Positions 8,875 to 17,182 of a stretch of DNA of 64,000 nucleotides are shown piece by piece. Below the pieces are notes generated by a model that was not told the origin of the DNA, did not search any database, and saw only the letters and a list, made by a program, of their open reading frames with translations. Made by a program: the position numbers and the translations under genes. Every line of letters begins with the position of its first letter. Positions within the stretch are counted from its first letter, which is position 1. The DNA comes from Mesobacillus foraminis (lineage in GTDB: Bacteria; Bacillota; Bacilli; Bacillales; Cytobacillaceae), in contig NZ_SLVV01000003.1 in NCBI RefSeq assembly GCF_004340465.1, positions 48,982-112,981 of the forward strand, in the 5' to 3' direction.

Positions 8875-8902
8875 ACGGTGCCTGGCCCGCAGTGCTTTAA
8901 AG
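8875..8902. repeat. Partial copy of the 5.88-kb terminator-like repeat
   Basis: GGTGCCTGGCCCGCAGTGCT continues with TTAAAG. It matches the left arm and loop of the hairpin at 5874-5900 with few changes but has no right arm. The surrounding gap 8761-9008 holds no gene I can support. Confidence 0.5.
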
Positions 8903-9008
8903 TGGTAAAGAGGTTTGGAATTGACAAAAATGCGGTGGTGGTATCACCGGCTGCGGGTCTAAGCTCGTCCTAGCGGTCTACTTACTGGGTAACCCTGATG
9001 CTTCTGAG

Positions 9009-9965
9009 CTATTTTTGAAAGTAGACTCTTGCTTTTTTATCACCTTCATAAGGAAGATTCATGGAGGTGAGCAATCTTCGCGCTTTCTGGATGGATGTGA
9101 TGTGAAGGAATTGGCGGAGCCTGGAATTGGTGAGATTGGGGCTGATGAGGAGAAAATAGTCTTGTACGGCCTGGGTGTGGGCGTCTCTGGAATGAGTCCC
9201 ATACGATGAACATTTCCAAAATGCTTTAAGAGGAATCATGGGGATGGCGCGGCAGTGAGGGCACTGGACCCCTGTCGCGATGTCCTTCTCGGTCAAGGCA
9301 AATTCATTGAGAATATCAATTTGAATGGGACAATGAAGTTTTAAAAAAAGCTTGCTGAGTTTCTTAAGGGTCTTTGCGTCCAATTGGTCCTGTTTGCATA
9401 AATTCTCCAGGCGCTGGATAAATTCAGGGAGGCTTGAGACGGGCTGGATCCTTCTCCGAATTTCGGGTTGATTTCTTTCCACTTTGATAATAGAAGAAGG
9501 CTGGCTGATGACGACAACATAGTCAATGGGCAGAGGTGGGAAATGGTGGGCATCCAGCCATTTTTGAAGACTTCTTTTATGATATTGTGCCTGAGCGATT
9601 GGGTCCGGGAAACCCTCTTCCTTGTTGTTCATGGTTCGGATAAGCTGACCTTGATCATCAAATAACAAGGTTCCAGAGATGTTTTTCGTTTCAATAATGA
9701 GGGCAAATCGGGAAGTGAGGATCAGGAAGTCAATTTGGAAGAAGTGTTCCCCGTTCGCGAGGCGCAAATCATGGAAGATCAAATAAGAAGTTTCTTCAAG
9801 AGTAGATAGAAAGTAATAAACATTCTTTTCGCCGATGTATCCAGCGTTCCTTTTGGCCCATTCAGCCTGAACAACAGTTGTTTTGGGGTGGTCAGTCATC
9901 AGCCGGTTTTTTAAAGCTTCCAACGATTCCAGAATCATTGGTATTTGGAGTGGTTTTATAATCAA
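9009..9965 (-). CDS. NERD (nuclease-related) domain protein
   Basis: A 318-residue protein with a NERD domain at about residues 50-160. The restriction-endonuclease-like core is visible as QIDFLILTS followed by ALIIETKNISG (the D...ExK pattern). The C-terminal part has a CPHC zinc-ribbon-like motif and a small helical domain. NERD proteins are presumed DNA-processing enzymes, but their cellular role is largely unknown. I chose the TTG at 9965 because AAAGGAGG lies 5-6 bases upstream and the resulting MIIKPLQIP start resembles relatives. It stands alone, with the locus B repeat array in its upstream region. Confidence 0.8.
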   Translation of the reverse strand: MIIKPLQIPMILESLEALKNRLMTDHPKTTVVQAEWAKRNAGYIGEKNVYYFLSTLEETSYLIFHDLRLANGEHFFQIDFLILTSRFALIIETKNISGTLLFDDQGQLIRTMNNKEEGFPDPIAQAQYHKRSLQKWLDAHHFPPLPIDYVVVISQPSSIIKVERNQPEIRRRIQPVSSLPEFIQRLENLCKQDQLDAKTLKKLSKLFLKLHCPIQIDILNEFALTEKDIATGVQCPHCRAIPMIPLKAFWKCSSYGTHSRDAHTQAVQDYFLLISPNLTNSRLRQFLHITSIQKARRLLTSMNLPYEGDKKARVYFQK

Positions 9966-10062
9966 AGGTATCCTCCTTTCAGATATCAAAGGGATATTCG
10001 CCGATTACACTTTCAAAACCTGCGCTTGGATGTGATTACTTTTTACAGTTTTGTGACTTGTG

Positions 10063-10900
10063 AATTGAGATATTTGATTTAATGCAGCGAAGCGTTGGGT
10101 TTATTGAAAAACCTGTGTCAAGGGTGTGACAAGGGTCCCGATTTTGACAAGATGAGAAGTTGGTCAGGTCCATATTTAGTATTATGGATGATTTACGAAG
10201 AATTCCGCCTCGATACTTACGGTTTATTGAAAAACCTGTGTCCAAGCTGTGACACATGGCCTAATTTAGGTGGGTTTCAAGTAGGCAGTACCCTGCCAAG
10301 AGTTTTATGCATCGATTATTTGGATTTATAGATTGATTCTCAGAAGTTATGCATAGATCATCCGAGTTTAAGCATAGATTCCTGGAGTTTATTAAAAAAC
10401 CGGGGTCCAAGAGGTGACAAGGGTCCTGATTTTGACAAGATGAGAAGGTGACCGGGTCTGTGCTAAAGTATGATGCATGTTTCCGAAGGTTTTCTGCGTT
10501 GGTTAATGGAGTTTATTGAAAAAAATGTGTCCAGGCGGTAGCAAAATGGACTAGTTTAGGCAGAAGCCAGATAGGGCGCCCCTGCCGATTACTGTTATGC
10601 ATCGATTATTTGGATTTATAGATTGATTCTCCCGATTTATGCATTGATCATTTGAATTTATGCATCGATTCTTTCGGTTTATTGAAAAACCCGTGTCCAG
10701 GGTGTGACAAGGGTCCCGATTTGGACAGGATCAGAAGTTGATCGGGTCCATGTTTAGTGTTATGCATAGATCATCCGAGTTTATGCATAGATTCCTGGCG
10801 TTTATTGAAAAACCTGTGTCTAAGCTGTGAAGAGGGTCTTGATTTGGACAGGATCTCAAGTGGTCCAGGTCCGCTATTTGGTTTTATGTAGCGTCGAGAT
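10063..10900 (+). repeat. 21-bp iteron-like arrays, locus B (six arrays)
   Basis: This is the largest cluster of the family. Terminal ATTGAAAAACC/ATTAAAAAACC blocks begin at 10103, 10226, 10391, 10515, 10681 and 10804. Units precede the third block at 10307, 10328, 10349 and 10370, the fifth at 10597, 10618, 10639 and 10660, and the sixth at 10762 and 10783. Degenerate units precede the others in the same phase. After each block GTGTCC..GTGACAAGGGTCC is recognisable, and several copies share a further 30-50 bp, so the locus grew by duplication of larger units. Nothing coding is supported between 9966 and 11403; the short ORFs are broken differently in each copy. Confidence 0.88.
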
Positions 10901-11298
10901 CCAGCAGCCAGCCCAGCGATCGCCCACTCAACCCACCTGAGCAAGACTAACCCCTTCCCAAACCTATGCTGAAAATCTGGTTACGTCCTATTCCGCTCAG
11001 GGTAAACAACCCTATAAAGGAGGACCCCGCCGCATCGCGGTGAAATAGCCAGAGCCAGGGAGGATAATTATCAACAAGTGTTTCCTGAAATGAATGAAAC
11101 AACGCAGCAGAGCCCGAAGCTTAGCAGACCACATCCAGACCAGACAACGTACCAACGCTTGTCAAATAATGCGCCTCGTTCACACCATAGAGTTCTACAT
11201 CATTTTTACCCTCACCAGCACCATGCAACCCAGATAAGCCCAATGTTCATGCATCGTTACCGAGCAGGATAATCCTTTATTTTTTGAGAAACACTAAT

Positions 11299-11321
11299 TT
11301 TGTCGCACCGCCGAAGACAAA
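11299..11321. promoter_or_regulatory. Candidate MtlR operator
   Basis: TTTGTC-N11-GACAAA is an inverted repeat just upstream of the candidate mtlA promoter, where an MtlR-type activator would bind. It resembles, but is one base longer than, the TTGNCACAN4TGTGNCAA operator known from Bacillus mtl genes. A second inverted repeat follows (ACAAAGT at about 11318-11324 with ACTTTGT at about 11333-11339). Confidence 0.4.
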
Positions 11322-11338
11322 GTTAGGTTTCGACTTTG

Positions 11339-11367
11339 TTGAGTCCTGCGGCAGAGTACTTTAGGAT
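11339..11367 (+). promoter_or_regulatory. Candidate mtlA promoter
   Basis: TTGAGT, a 17-bp spacer and TAGGAT (11362-11367). Both boxes are imperfect, as expected for an activator-dependent promoter. An inverted repeat AGTACTTT/AAAGTACT (11355-11362 and 11372-11379) overlaps the -10 region. Confidence 0.45.
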
Positions 11368-11403
11368 TAGAAAAGTACTATACATTTGAAAGGATGAGTG
11401 CAA

Positions 11404-13323
11404 ATGGCTCAGTCTAACATAAAAGTAGCTGTTCAGAAGTTTGGTAACTTCCTTAGCTCCATGGTGATGCCGAATATTTCAGCATTTATCGCCTGGGGTT
11501 TGATTACGGCTTTATTTATACCTACTGGTTTCATTCCAAATGAAAGCCTTGCCAAAATGGTCTCGCCAATGGTGACGTACTTGCTGCCGATCCTGATTGG
11601 ATATTCCGGCGGTAAGCTTGTGCACGATCAGCGCGGAGCTGTTGTTGGTGCGATTGCGACCATGGGGGTCATCGCGGGTGCAGATATCCCGATGTTCCTT
11701 GGCGCGATGGTCATTGGTCCGCTTGGCGGATGGGTGATCAAGAAATTCGACCAGATGATCGAAGGAAAAGTTCGCGCTGGTTTTGAAATGCTTGTCAACA
11801 ATTTCTCTGCAGGGATTCTTGGTGCGATCCTCGCAATCCTTGCTTTCCTTGGTGTCGGCCCGGTCATCGACGCTTTCACTGGCTGGCTTGTAGCCGGTGT
11901 TGACTGGCTGGTTGGAACAGGGTTGCTTCCATTGACAAGCATCCTGATTGAACCGGCAAAAGTTCTGTTCCTGAACAATGCCATCAACCACGGCGTGCTT
12001 TCGCCGATTGGTGTCGAGCAGGTAAAAGAAACAGGCCAATCCATCCTGTTCCTGCTTGAAGCTAACCCTGGACCAGGTATCGGTGTCCTGCTTGCCTACA
12101 TGTTCTTTGGAAAAGGCGCTGCTAAGAAGTCTGCACCTGGTGCGGGAATCATTCACTTCTTCGGCGGTATTCATGAAATTTACTTCCCGTATATCCTGAT
12201 GCGTCCAATGCTTTTCCTTGCCGTGATCCTTGGCGGAATGAGCGGCGTATTCACATTGGTTCTTTTAGGCGGCGGATTATTCGCTCCTTCTTCACCGGGA
12301 AGTATCCTTGCCATCACGGCTGTCACACCACACCATGCTGGTGCCTATATTGCTAACTTTGCAGGTGTGATCGTGGCTGCGGCTGTCTCCTTCATTGTCT
12401 CTGCCTTCATTTTAAAAACAGGAAAGCAGGGCGAAGAAGATATTGAAGCAGCAACTAAAAAAATGCAGGAGATGAAAGGCAAGAAGAGCTCTGTGGCTGG
12501 TGCCATCACGGCTGACCAGGGAGCAATGCCAGACAATGTCTCTAAAATCATCTTTGCCTGCGACGCGGGCATGGGATCAAGTGCAATGGGTGCCTCCCTT
12601 CTTCGTAAAAAAGTAAAAGAAGCCGGCATGGATATTTCTGTTACCAATATGGCCATTTCAAATCTGCCTGGTGATGCACAAATCGTTATCACCCAGGAGG
12701 AACTGACTCCGAGAGCGAAGAATAAAGTGCCAAATGCGTACCACATTTCGGTCGATAACTTCCTGTCCAGCCCTGAGTACGATAAGCTGATCAGCGAGCT
12801 GAAGTTCCCGGCCAATTCACAGCTTCACGAGATAGTGGAGGATGCGGATGATAATGGTACGGAGAATCACGAACAGGATAAAGAAACAGCCCATGAGGAT
12901 GACTTGCTCCGTCCGGAAAATGTCTTCCTGAACAAGGAATTTACCAATAAGGATGAAGCAATCCGCTTCGCCGGCAGAGCCCTTGTCGATGCAGGCTATG
13001 TGGAAGAAAGCTATATTGAAGCAATGATTGAACGGGACAATATGACGTCCACCTATATGGGGAATGATGTTGCCATCCCGCATGGCACCGAGGAAGCCAA
13101 GAAGGCTGTCATCAAGTCCGGATTCACCGTGCTTCAGGTTCCAAATGGTGTTGATTTCGATGGCCAGAAAGTGCGCCTGATTTTCGGTATCGCCGGAAAA
13201 GACGGCACTCACCTTGAAATTCTGTCCGGAATTGCCGTAACCTGCTCGGAGATGGAAAATATCGAGAAAATGGCTGGAGCTAAAACAGCCCAGGAAATCA
13301 TCGATATCATCGGCAAGAAGTAA
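11404..13323 (+). CDS. mtlA: PTS mannitol transporter, fused EIICBA
   Basis: A 639-residue mannitol-specific enzyme II of the phosphotransferase system. It imports mannitol and delivers mannitol-1-phosphate to the cytoplasm. The N-terminal IIC membrane domain spans about 1-340. The IIB domain carries the phosphorylated Cys386 in the motif ACDAGMGSSAMGAS. After an acidic linker (about 475-500), a C-terminal IIA domain has His560 in VAIPHGTEEA. Many Bacillaceae encode IIA separately as mtlF; here all three domains are fused, as in E. coli. ATG 11404 gives the usual start; GTG 11398, in frame, is the alternative. It leads the mtlA-mtlR-mtlD operon. Confidence 0.92.
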   Translation: MAQSNIKVAVQKFGNFLSSMVMPNISAFIAWGLITALFIPTGFIPNESLAKMVSPMVTYLLPILIGYSGGKLVHDQRGAVVGAIATMGVIAGADIPMFLGAMVIGPLGGWVIKKFDQMIEGKVRAGFEMLVNNFSAGILGAILAILAFLGVGPVIDAFTGWLVAGVDWLVGTGLLPLTSILIEPAKVLFLNNAINHGVLSPIGVEQVKETGQSILFLLEANPGPGIGVLLAYMFFGKGAAKKSAPGAGIIHFFGGIHEIYFPYILMRPMLFLAVILGGMSGVFTLVLLGGGLFAPSSPGSILAITAVTPHHAGAYIANFAGVIVAAAVSFIVSAFILKTGKQGEEDIEAATKKMQEMKGKKSSVAGAITADQGAMPDNVSKIIFACDAGMGSSAMGASLLRKKVKEAGMDISVTNMAISNLPGDAQIVITQEELTPRAKNKVPNAYHISVDNFLSSPEYDKLISELKFPANSQLHEIVEDADDNGTENHEQDKETAHEDDLLRPENVFLNKEFTNKDEAIRFAGRALVDAGYVEESYIEAMIERDNMTSTYMGNDVAIPHGTEEAKKAVIKSGFTVLQVPNGVDFDGQKVRLIFGIAGKDGTHLEILSGIAVTCSEMENIEKMAGAKTAQEIIDIIGKK

Positions 13324-13339
13324 TTACATTACCTTTAAG

Positions 13340-13372
13340 AATAGAAAAGCGTGGTAACTGCGCTTTTCTATT
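13340..13372 (+). terminator. Hairpin between mtlA and mtlR
   Basis: AATAGAAAAGCG pairs with CGCTTTTCTATT, followed by CATTATTTTCT. The tail is only moderately T-rich, so partial termination is likely, giving less mtlR than mtlA message. Confidence 0.6.
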
Positions 13373-13413
13373 CATTATTTTCTAGTCATTTCACCCAGGA
13401 ATGAGAGGATCCC

Positions 13414-15513
13414 ATGTATATTACCTCGCGGGAAAAAGCGATTATTGAACTGATCATAAAAACATCAGGAAAGCATACAGCCCTGTCGATCGCATCTTCT
13501 TTAAATGTTAGTGCCAGGACCGTCCAAAGGGATTTAAAGGCAGTCGAAAAGATCATCAAGGAATTTGATCTTGAGCTTACGCGCACCAGCAATCAGGGTC
13601 TTGCCATTGAGGGAAGGAACGAACAAATCTTCCGGCTGATCCAGCATATCACCTCGAGCGAACCGATTGACCAGCCGCCTCAGGAAAAACGGCTGCGGCT
13701 TTTATTGGCCATCCTTGAGGAGGAATTATATAAAGCCCAGGTACTGGCAAACTATCTTGGCATCTCAGCCGCTACATTAACGGCTTACCTGGATGAGCTT
13801 GCCCATTGGCTAAAGCATTTTCAGCTGCAGCTGACGAGAAAAAGAGGCGTCGGAGTCGAACTTCATGGCACCGAGGCAAACAAGCGAAGGGCGCTTGCAC
13901 ACTTTTTCCTGCAATATTTTCATGAGGACCTGATTGAAAAGCTGTTTTTACTGGAAAGAGGAAAGCTGTCTGAAGAAAGAATCCTTCATTACTTTGTTCC
14001 GGACGAACTGCAGGAAGTGAATGCCCTGGTTAACAGTGCTTTTAGCGGTGCGAATGCCCGTCTTGCCGACACAGGTTATTTAGAAATGGTTTTACATACG
14101 TATATCACGCTGCAGAGAGCAGAGGCACAATTTTATCTGGAGGGAGATGCAAGCCTTCCGGAGGGGGAAATTGCCAGTGAGTATGCAGTGATGCAGAGGA
14201 TAGGCAAGGAGCTTGAGCGGAAATTCGACGCAGCCTTTTCAGACATGGACATCCTGTTTCTAGCGCGGATCCTTAAAGGAACAAAGCTTCGGGGAGCAGA
14301 GGGTGTTCCGTATGACAGCATTGTCCTCGCACAAATGATCAAAAACGTCATCCAGTCCGTTTCCGCCCAGCTGCATGTCGATTTAACAAGCGATTTTTCT
14401 TTATTTCAAGGGCTGCTTGCCCATATGGAACCATCCTTGTTCCGGATCAAGCAGAAAATGGATTCGTTTAATCCCCTTAAAGAGGAAATCAAACGGAAGT
14501 ATCCGGTCCTGTTCATGGCAGTGAAAAACAGTGTGGAAGAGGAGTTTAAGGAAATCGACCATTTTCCTGATGATGAAATTGCTTTTATGGTTCTTCATTT
14601 TGGATCCGCCCTGGTGATGCGCGAAGAGAATTTGCCCATAAAAGCACTGGTCATCTGTCCAACGGGAATCGGGACCTCAAAGATGCTGGCCAGCAGGATT
14701 AAAAAAGAAATATCGGAAATCGATGCAATTGAGATTAAATCCATCAAGGAGATCACCGGGCAGGTGGACCTCAAAGCTTACGACCTGATTCTGTCCACCG
14801 TCCGCCTTCCATTTATGAATGCAGAGTATATCCTGGTGAATCCGCTCCTGAGTGAAGAAAACATCACGACGATTAAAACTTTTTTACAGAATAATATCGA
14901 ACGCCTTACTCAAGGCAAGCATTATCAAAAAAATTCGCAGAACGAGGAACCGGCTTCTTCAGTCAAGCAAAACGCAGCATTGGCGGATTTGCTTGGAGAT
15001 CTTAGGGACGTGCAGCACAGCATCGAGGCGATTATCGATAATTTCCGTTTTTACCGGATGGAGCAGTGGGGAGCTCAGGAAGAAATCCTGGAAAACATGC
15101 TCCTGAAGGCGGAAGCGGAGAACCTGCTGACAAATCCGCCTCATGTGCTTAATTCTCTCAGGGAGCGGGAAAAGAAGGGCGGACTCGGGATTCCGGAGAC
15201 AAATATCGCCCTTTTCCATGCCAGGAACGAGCATGTGCGCGACCTGATCTTCCAGATTGCCCATTTGCCGGATCCATGCCTGGTAAAAGGGATGGACGGA
15301 AACGAAGTGCTGATGAAGAACCTTCTGCTCATGCTGGCTCCGGCGGAACTGACCCAAAGGCAGCAGGAAATCTTAAGTTTGATCAGCACCAACATCATTG
15401 ACAGTGATGAAGCGATCCTGGTTTTTTCTTCCGGAAATGAGGAAATGATTTATAAGAAGCTGGAATCTATTTTTGCAGAGTATCTTCAATCAAATTTTAA
15501 AATAAACCGATAA
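13414..15513 (+). CDS. mtlR: Mannitol operon transcriptional activator, BglG/PRD family
   Basis: A 699-residue PTS-controlled activator: N-terminal helix-turn-helix domains (about 1-150), two PTS regulation domains (about 180-400), an EIIB-Gat-like domain with ICPTGIGTSKML (Cys near residue 415), and a C-terminal EIIA-like domain (about 545-690, containing NIALFHARNEHV). In Bacillus, MtlR is activated through phosphorylation by PTS proteins and by interaction with the MtlA EIIB domain. Its position inside the mtl operon resembles Geobacillus, and differs from B. subtilis, where mtlR is separate. The start follows GAGAGGAT. mtlD begins 12 bp after its stop. Confidence 0.9.
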   Translation: MYITSREKAIIELIIKTSGKHTALSIASSLNVSARTVQRDLKAVEKIIKEFDLELTRTSNQGLAIEGRNEQIFRLIQHITSSEPIDQPPQEKRLRLLLAILEEELYKAQVLANYLGISAATLTAYLDELAHWLKHFQLQLTRKRGVGVELHGTEANKRRALAHFFLQYFHEDLIEKLFLLERGKLSEERILHYFVPDELQEVNALVNSAFSGANARLADTGYLEMVLHTYITLQRAEAQFYLEGDASLPEGEIASEYAVMQRIGKELERKFDAAFSDMDILFLARILKGTKLRGAEGVPYDSIVLAQMIKNVIQSVSAQLHVDLTSDFSLFQGLLAHMEPSLFRIKQKMDSFNPLKEEIKRKYPVLFMAVKNSVEEEFKEIDHFPDDEIAFMVLHFGSALVMREENLPIKALVICPTGIGTSKMLASRIKKEISEIDAIEIKSIKEITGQVDLKAYDLILSTVRLPFMNAEYILVNPLLSEENITTIKTFLQNNIERLTQGKHYQKNSQNEEPASSVKQNAALADLLGDLRDVQHSIEAIIDNFRFYRMEQWGAQEEILENMLLKAEAENLLTNPPHVLNSLREREKKGGLGIPETNIALFHARNEHVRDLIFQIAHLPDPCLVKGMDGNEVLMKNLLLMLAPAELTQRQQEILSLISTNIIDSDEAILVFSSGNEEMIYKKLESIFAEYLQSNFKINR

Positions 15514-15525
15514 AGGAATGATTCG

Positions 15526-16668
15526 ATGAAACAAGCAGTGCATTTTGGTGCAGGGAACATTGGCAGAGGATTTATCGGGGCGCTGTTTTCCCAGTCTGGT
15601 TACCATGTGACTTTTGTGGATATTGCCGATCAGATTATTAATCAATTAAATGAAGAGAAGCAGTACAACGTCAAGCTTGCGACAGATCAGCAGGAAACCG
15701 TGATGATTACGAATGTTTCCGGCCTGAATAATTTGAAGCAGGAAAACGAAGTGGTCGAGGCCATCAAGGAGGCCACATTTTTAACCACGGCGATTGGGCC
15801 TAACATCCTTCCGAGGATTGCGCCGTTAATTGCCAAAGGCCTGATGGCAAGAGCAGAGGCATCCAGCGATAAGCTGTATGTAATTGCCTGTGAAAACCAG
15901 ATTTCAGCAACCGATCTGTTGAAAGGCTATATCCTGGAGCACCTTGATGAGGGAGCAAAAGAGAAAGTCCTGGCCAATGTGGCGTTCCTGAACTCCGCGG
16001 TTGACCGAATTGTTCCCATTCAAAACAACCAGGGCTCACTGGATGTCCTCGTTGAGCCTTACCATGAATGGGTTGTGGAAACAACGGAAGAAATCCCTCA
16101 CATTGAAGGGATGAAGATTGTTCCCGAGCTAGCTCCATTTATTGAACGAAAGCTGTTCACCGTCAACACTGGCCATGCCGTGATTGCATATTTCGGCTAT
16201 CTTGCCAACAAGGAAACCATTGACCAGACACTGGCCGATGAGGAAATCTACAATCAGGTAAAGGCAACGCTTGGTGAGACGGGTGCCTACCTGATCAACC
16301 AGTATAATCTGGATCCGGTAGAGCACCAGAAATATATTGATAAAATCATCAGCCGTTTCCAGAACGCCCACCTGAACGATGGAGTCACAAGGGTCGGCCG
16401 TTCCCCAATCAGGAAGCTTGGACCAGAGGACCGTCTCGTGCGCCCGGCATTACAGGCGCAAAAAGCAGGCCTATCCTATACCAACCTGGCAAAGGCCATA
16501 GCGGCAGCGCTCCTGTTTGACTATAAGGAAGACGAAGATGCCGTCAAGCTGCAGGCCATGATCCAGGAACACGGAGTGGCGTATGCCCTCCAGGAAGTGT
16601 CCGGTTTGGATGAATCAAGCGAGCTTGCCAAAGAAATCATCGGGCATTATGAATCGTTGAAGAAATAA
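15526..16668 (+). CDS. mtlD: Mannitol-1-phosphate 5-dehydrogenase
   Basis: A 380-residue NAD-dependent polyol dehydrogenase that oxidises mannitol-1-phosphate to fructose-6-phosphate. The N-terminal Rossmann motif reads HFGAGNIGRGFIG. The family catalytic region is visible as RKLFTVNTGHAVIAYFGYL, where the conserved Lys is replaced or shifted as in other MtlD proteins, and as SRFQNAHLNDGVTRVGRSP further on. Length is normal for MtlD (about 380). It is the last gene of the operon and is followed by a strong terminator. Confidence 0.93.
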   Translation: MKQAVHFGAGNIGRGFIGALFSQSGYHVTFVDIADQIINQLNEEKQYNVKLATDQQETVMITNVSGLNNLKQENEVVEAIKEATFLTTAIGPNILPRIAPLIAKGLMARAEASSDKLYVIACENQISATDLLKGYILEHLDEGAKEKVLANVAFLNSAVDRIVPIQNNQGSLDVLVEPYHEWVVETTEEIPHIEGMKIVPELAPFIERKLFTVNTGHAVIAYFGYLANKETIDQTLADEEIYNQVKATLGETGAYLINQYNLDPVEHQKYIDKIISRFQNAHLNDGVTRVGRSPIRKLGPEDRLVRPALQAQKAGLSYTNLAKAIAAALLFDYKEDEDAVKLQAMIQEHGVAYALQEVSGLDESSELAKEIIGHYESLKK

Positions 16669-16680
16669 ATTATAGTAAAA

Positions 16681-16719
16681 ATCAGGCGTGAATCCTCACA
16701 GGAATTCACGCCTGATTTT
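16681..16719 (+). terminator. mtl operon terminator
   Basis: AATCAGGCGTGAAT pairs with ATTCACGCCTGATT and is followed by TTG, just after mtlD. Confidence 0.8.
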
Positions 16720-16801
16720 GCTTAGGTACTCGTTTGGGTGCTCATATACATCTTGTTTGGAGTTTTTAAATGCGAGATTCAGCTCTTCTCTCAAAGACTA
16801 G

Positions 16802-17008
16802 TTTCTCTTTACGTGACGGAGACCAGTAATTCTCTGCTTTTTCGGAAACGCATTTCCCCTTTGGGTACCTGAGGTCAGAGATTCTTTCATTGGTGGGTCA
16901 CGCATATTGTTTTTGCGTGACTAGTTCCATGGATATTTCCCTGGCTCGGGAACGCATTTCTCTTTTGTGTGCCTGAGGCCGGGGATTTTCTCCTCATGAA
17001 GGAACGCA
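16802..17008. repeat. Four degenerate ~52-bp tandem repeats
   Basis: Units begin near 16802, 16853, 16905 and 16957. Each has the pattern TTTCTCTTTRCGTGACTGAG, then a GGCCAGNGATTTTC-like stretch, and ends in ACGCA. The fourth and second copies are the most alike. Nothing coding is seen in 16720-17055, and the meaning of the repeat is unknown. Confidence 0.6.
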
Positions 17009-17055
17009 CGTCTGAATCCATCTCATTCAAAAAGAATCTGCTCTTATAAAAATCT

Positions 17056-17110
17056 ATTAATACAAACTTTTTCACTTCAAGGTGAAAAAGTCTGTATTAA
17101 TTTGTTTTTT
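17056..17110 (+). terminator. Long hairpin with T tail upstream of the sorbitol operon
   Basis: ATTAATACA+ACTTTTTCAC pairs with GTGAAAAAGT+TGTATTAAT (17056-17101, one mismatch), followed by TTTGTTTTTT. It ends 73 bp before the first gene of the operon. It may isolate the operon from upstream transcription, or serve as a leader attenuator if the promoter lies upstream. Confidence 0.6.
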
Positions 17111-17138
17111 GTAATCCTCTATATTTAACACAAGCAAA

Positions 17139-17152
17139 TGATAATGCTTTCA
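17139..17152 (-). promoter_or_regulatory. cre-like site upstream of the sorbitol operon
   Basis: Read on the minus strand, TGAAAGCATTATCA matches the cre consensus at 13 of 14 positions; the central CG is CA. It lies 31 bp before the dehydrogenase start, consistent with CcpA repression. The changed core makes it weaker than the site at 2456. Confidence 0.45.
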
Positions 17153-17182
17153 AAATGAAGGGGATTAGGAGGAATTGTTTTT

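Noticed and set aside
10060-10900. CRISPR array
   Set aside because: The repeats are contiguous 21-bp units without unique spacers, they drift in sequence, and no cas gene is in the window.
11078-11272. Plus-strand ORF of 64 aa upstream of mtlA
   Set aside because: No ribosome binding site, low-complexity His/Pro-rich translation, and no resemblance to a known protein.
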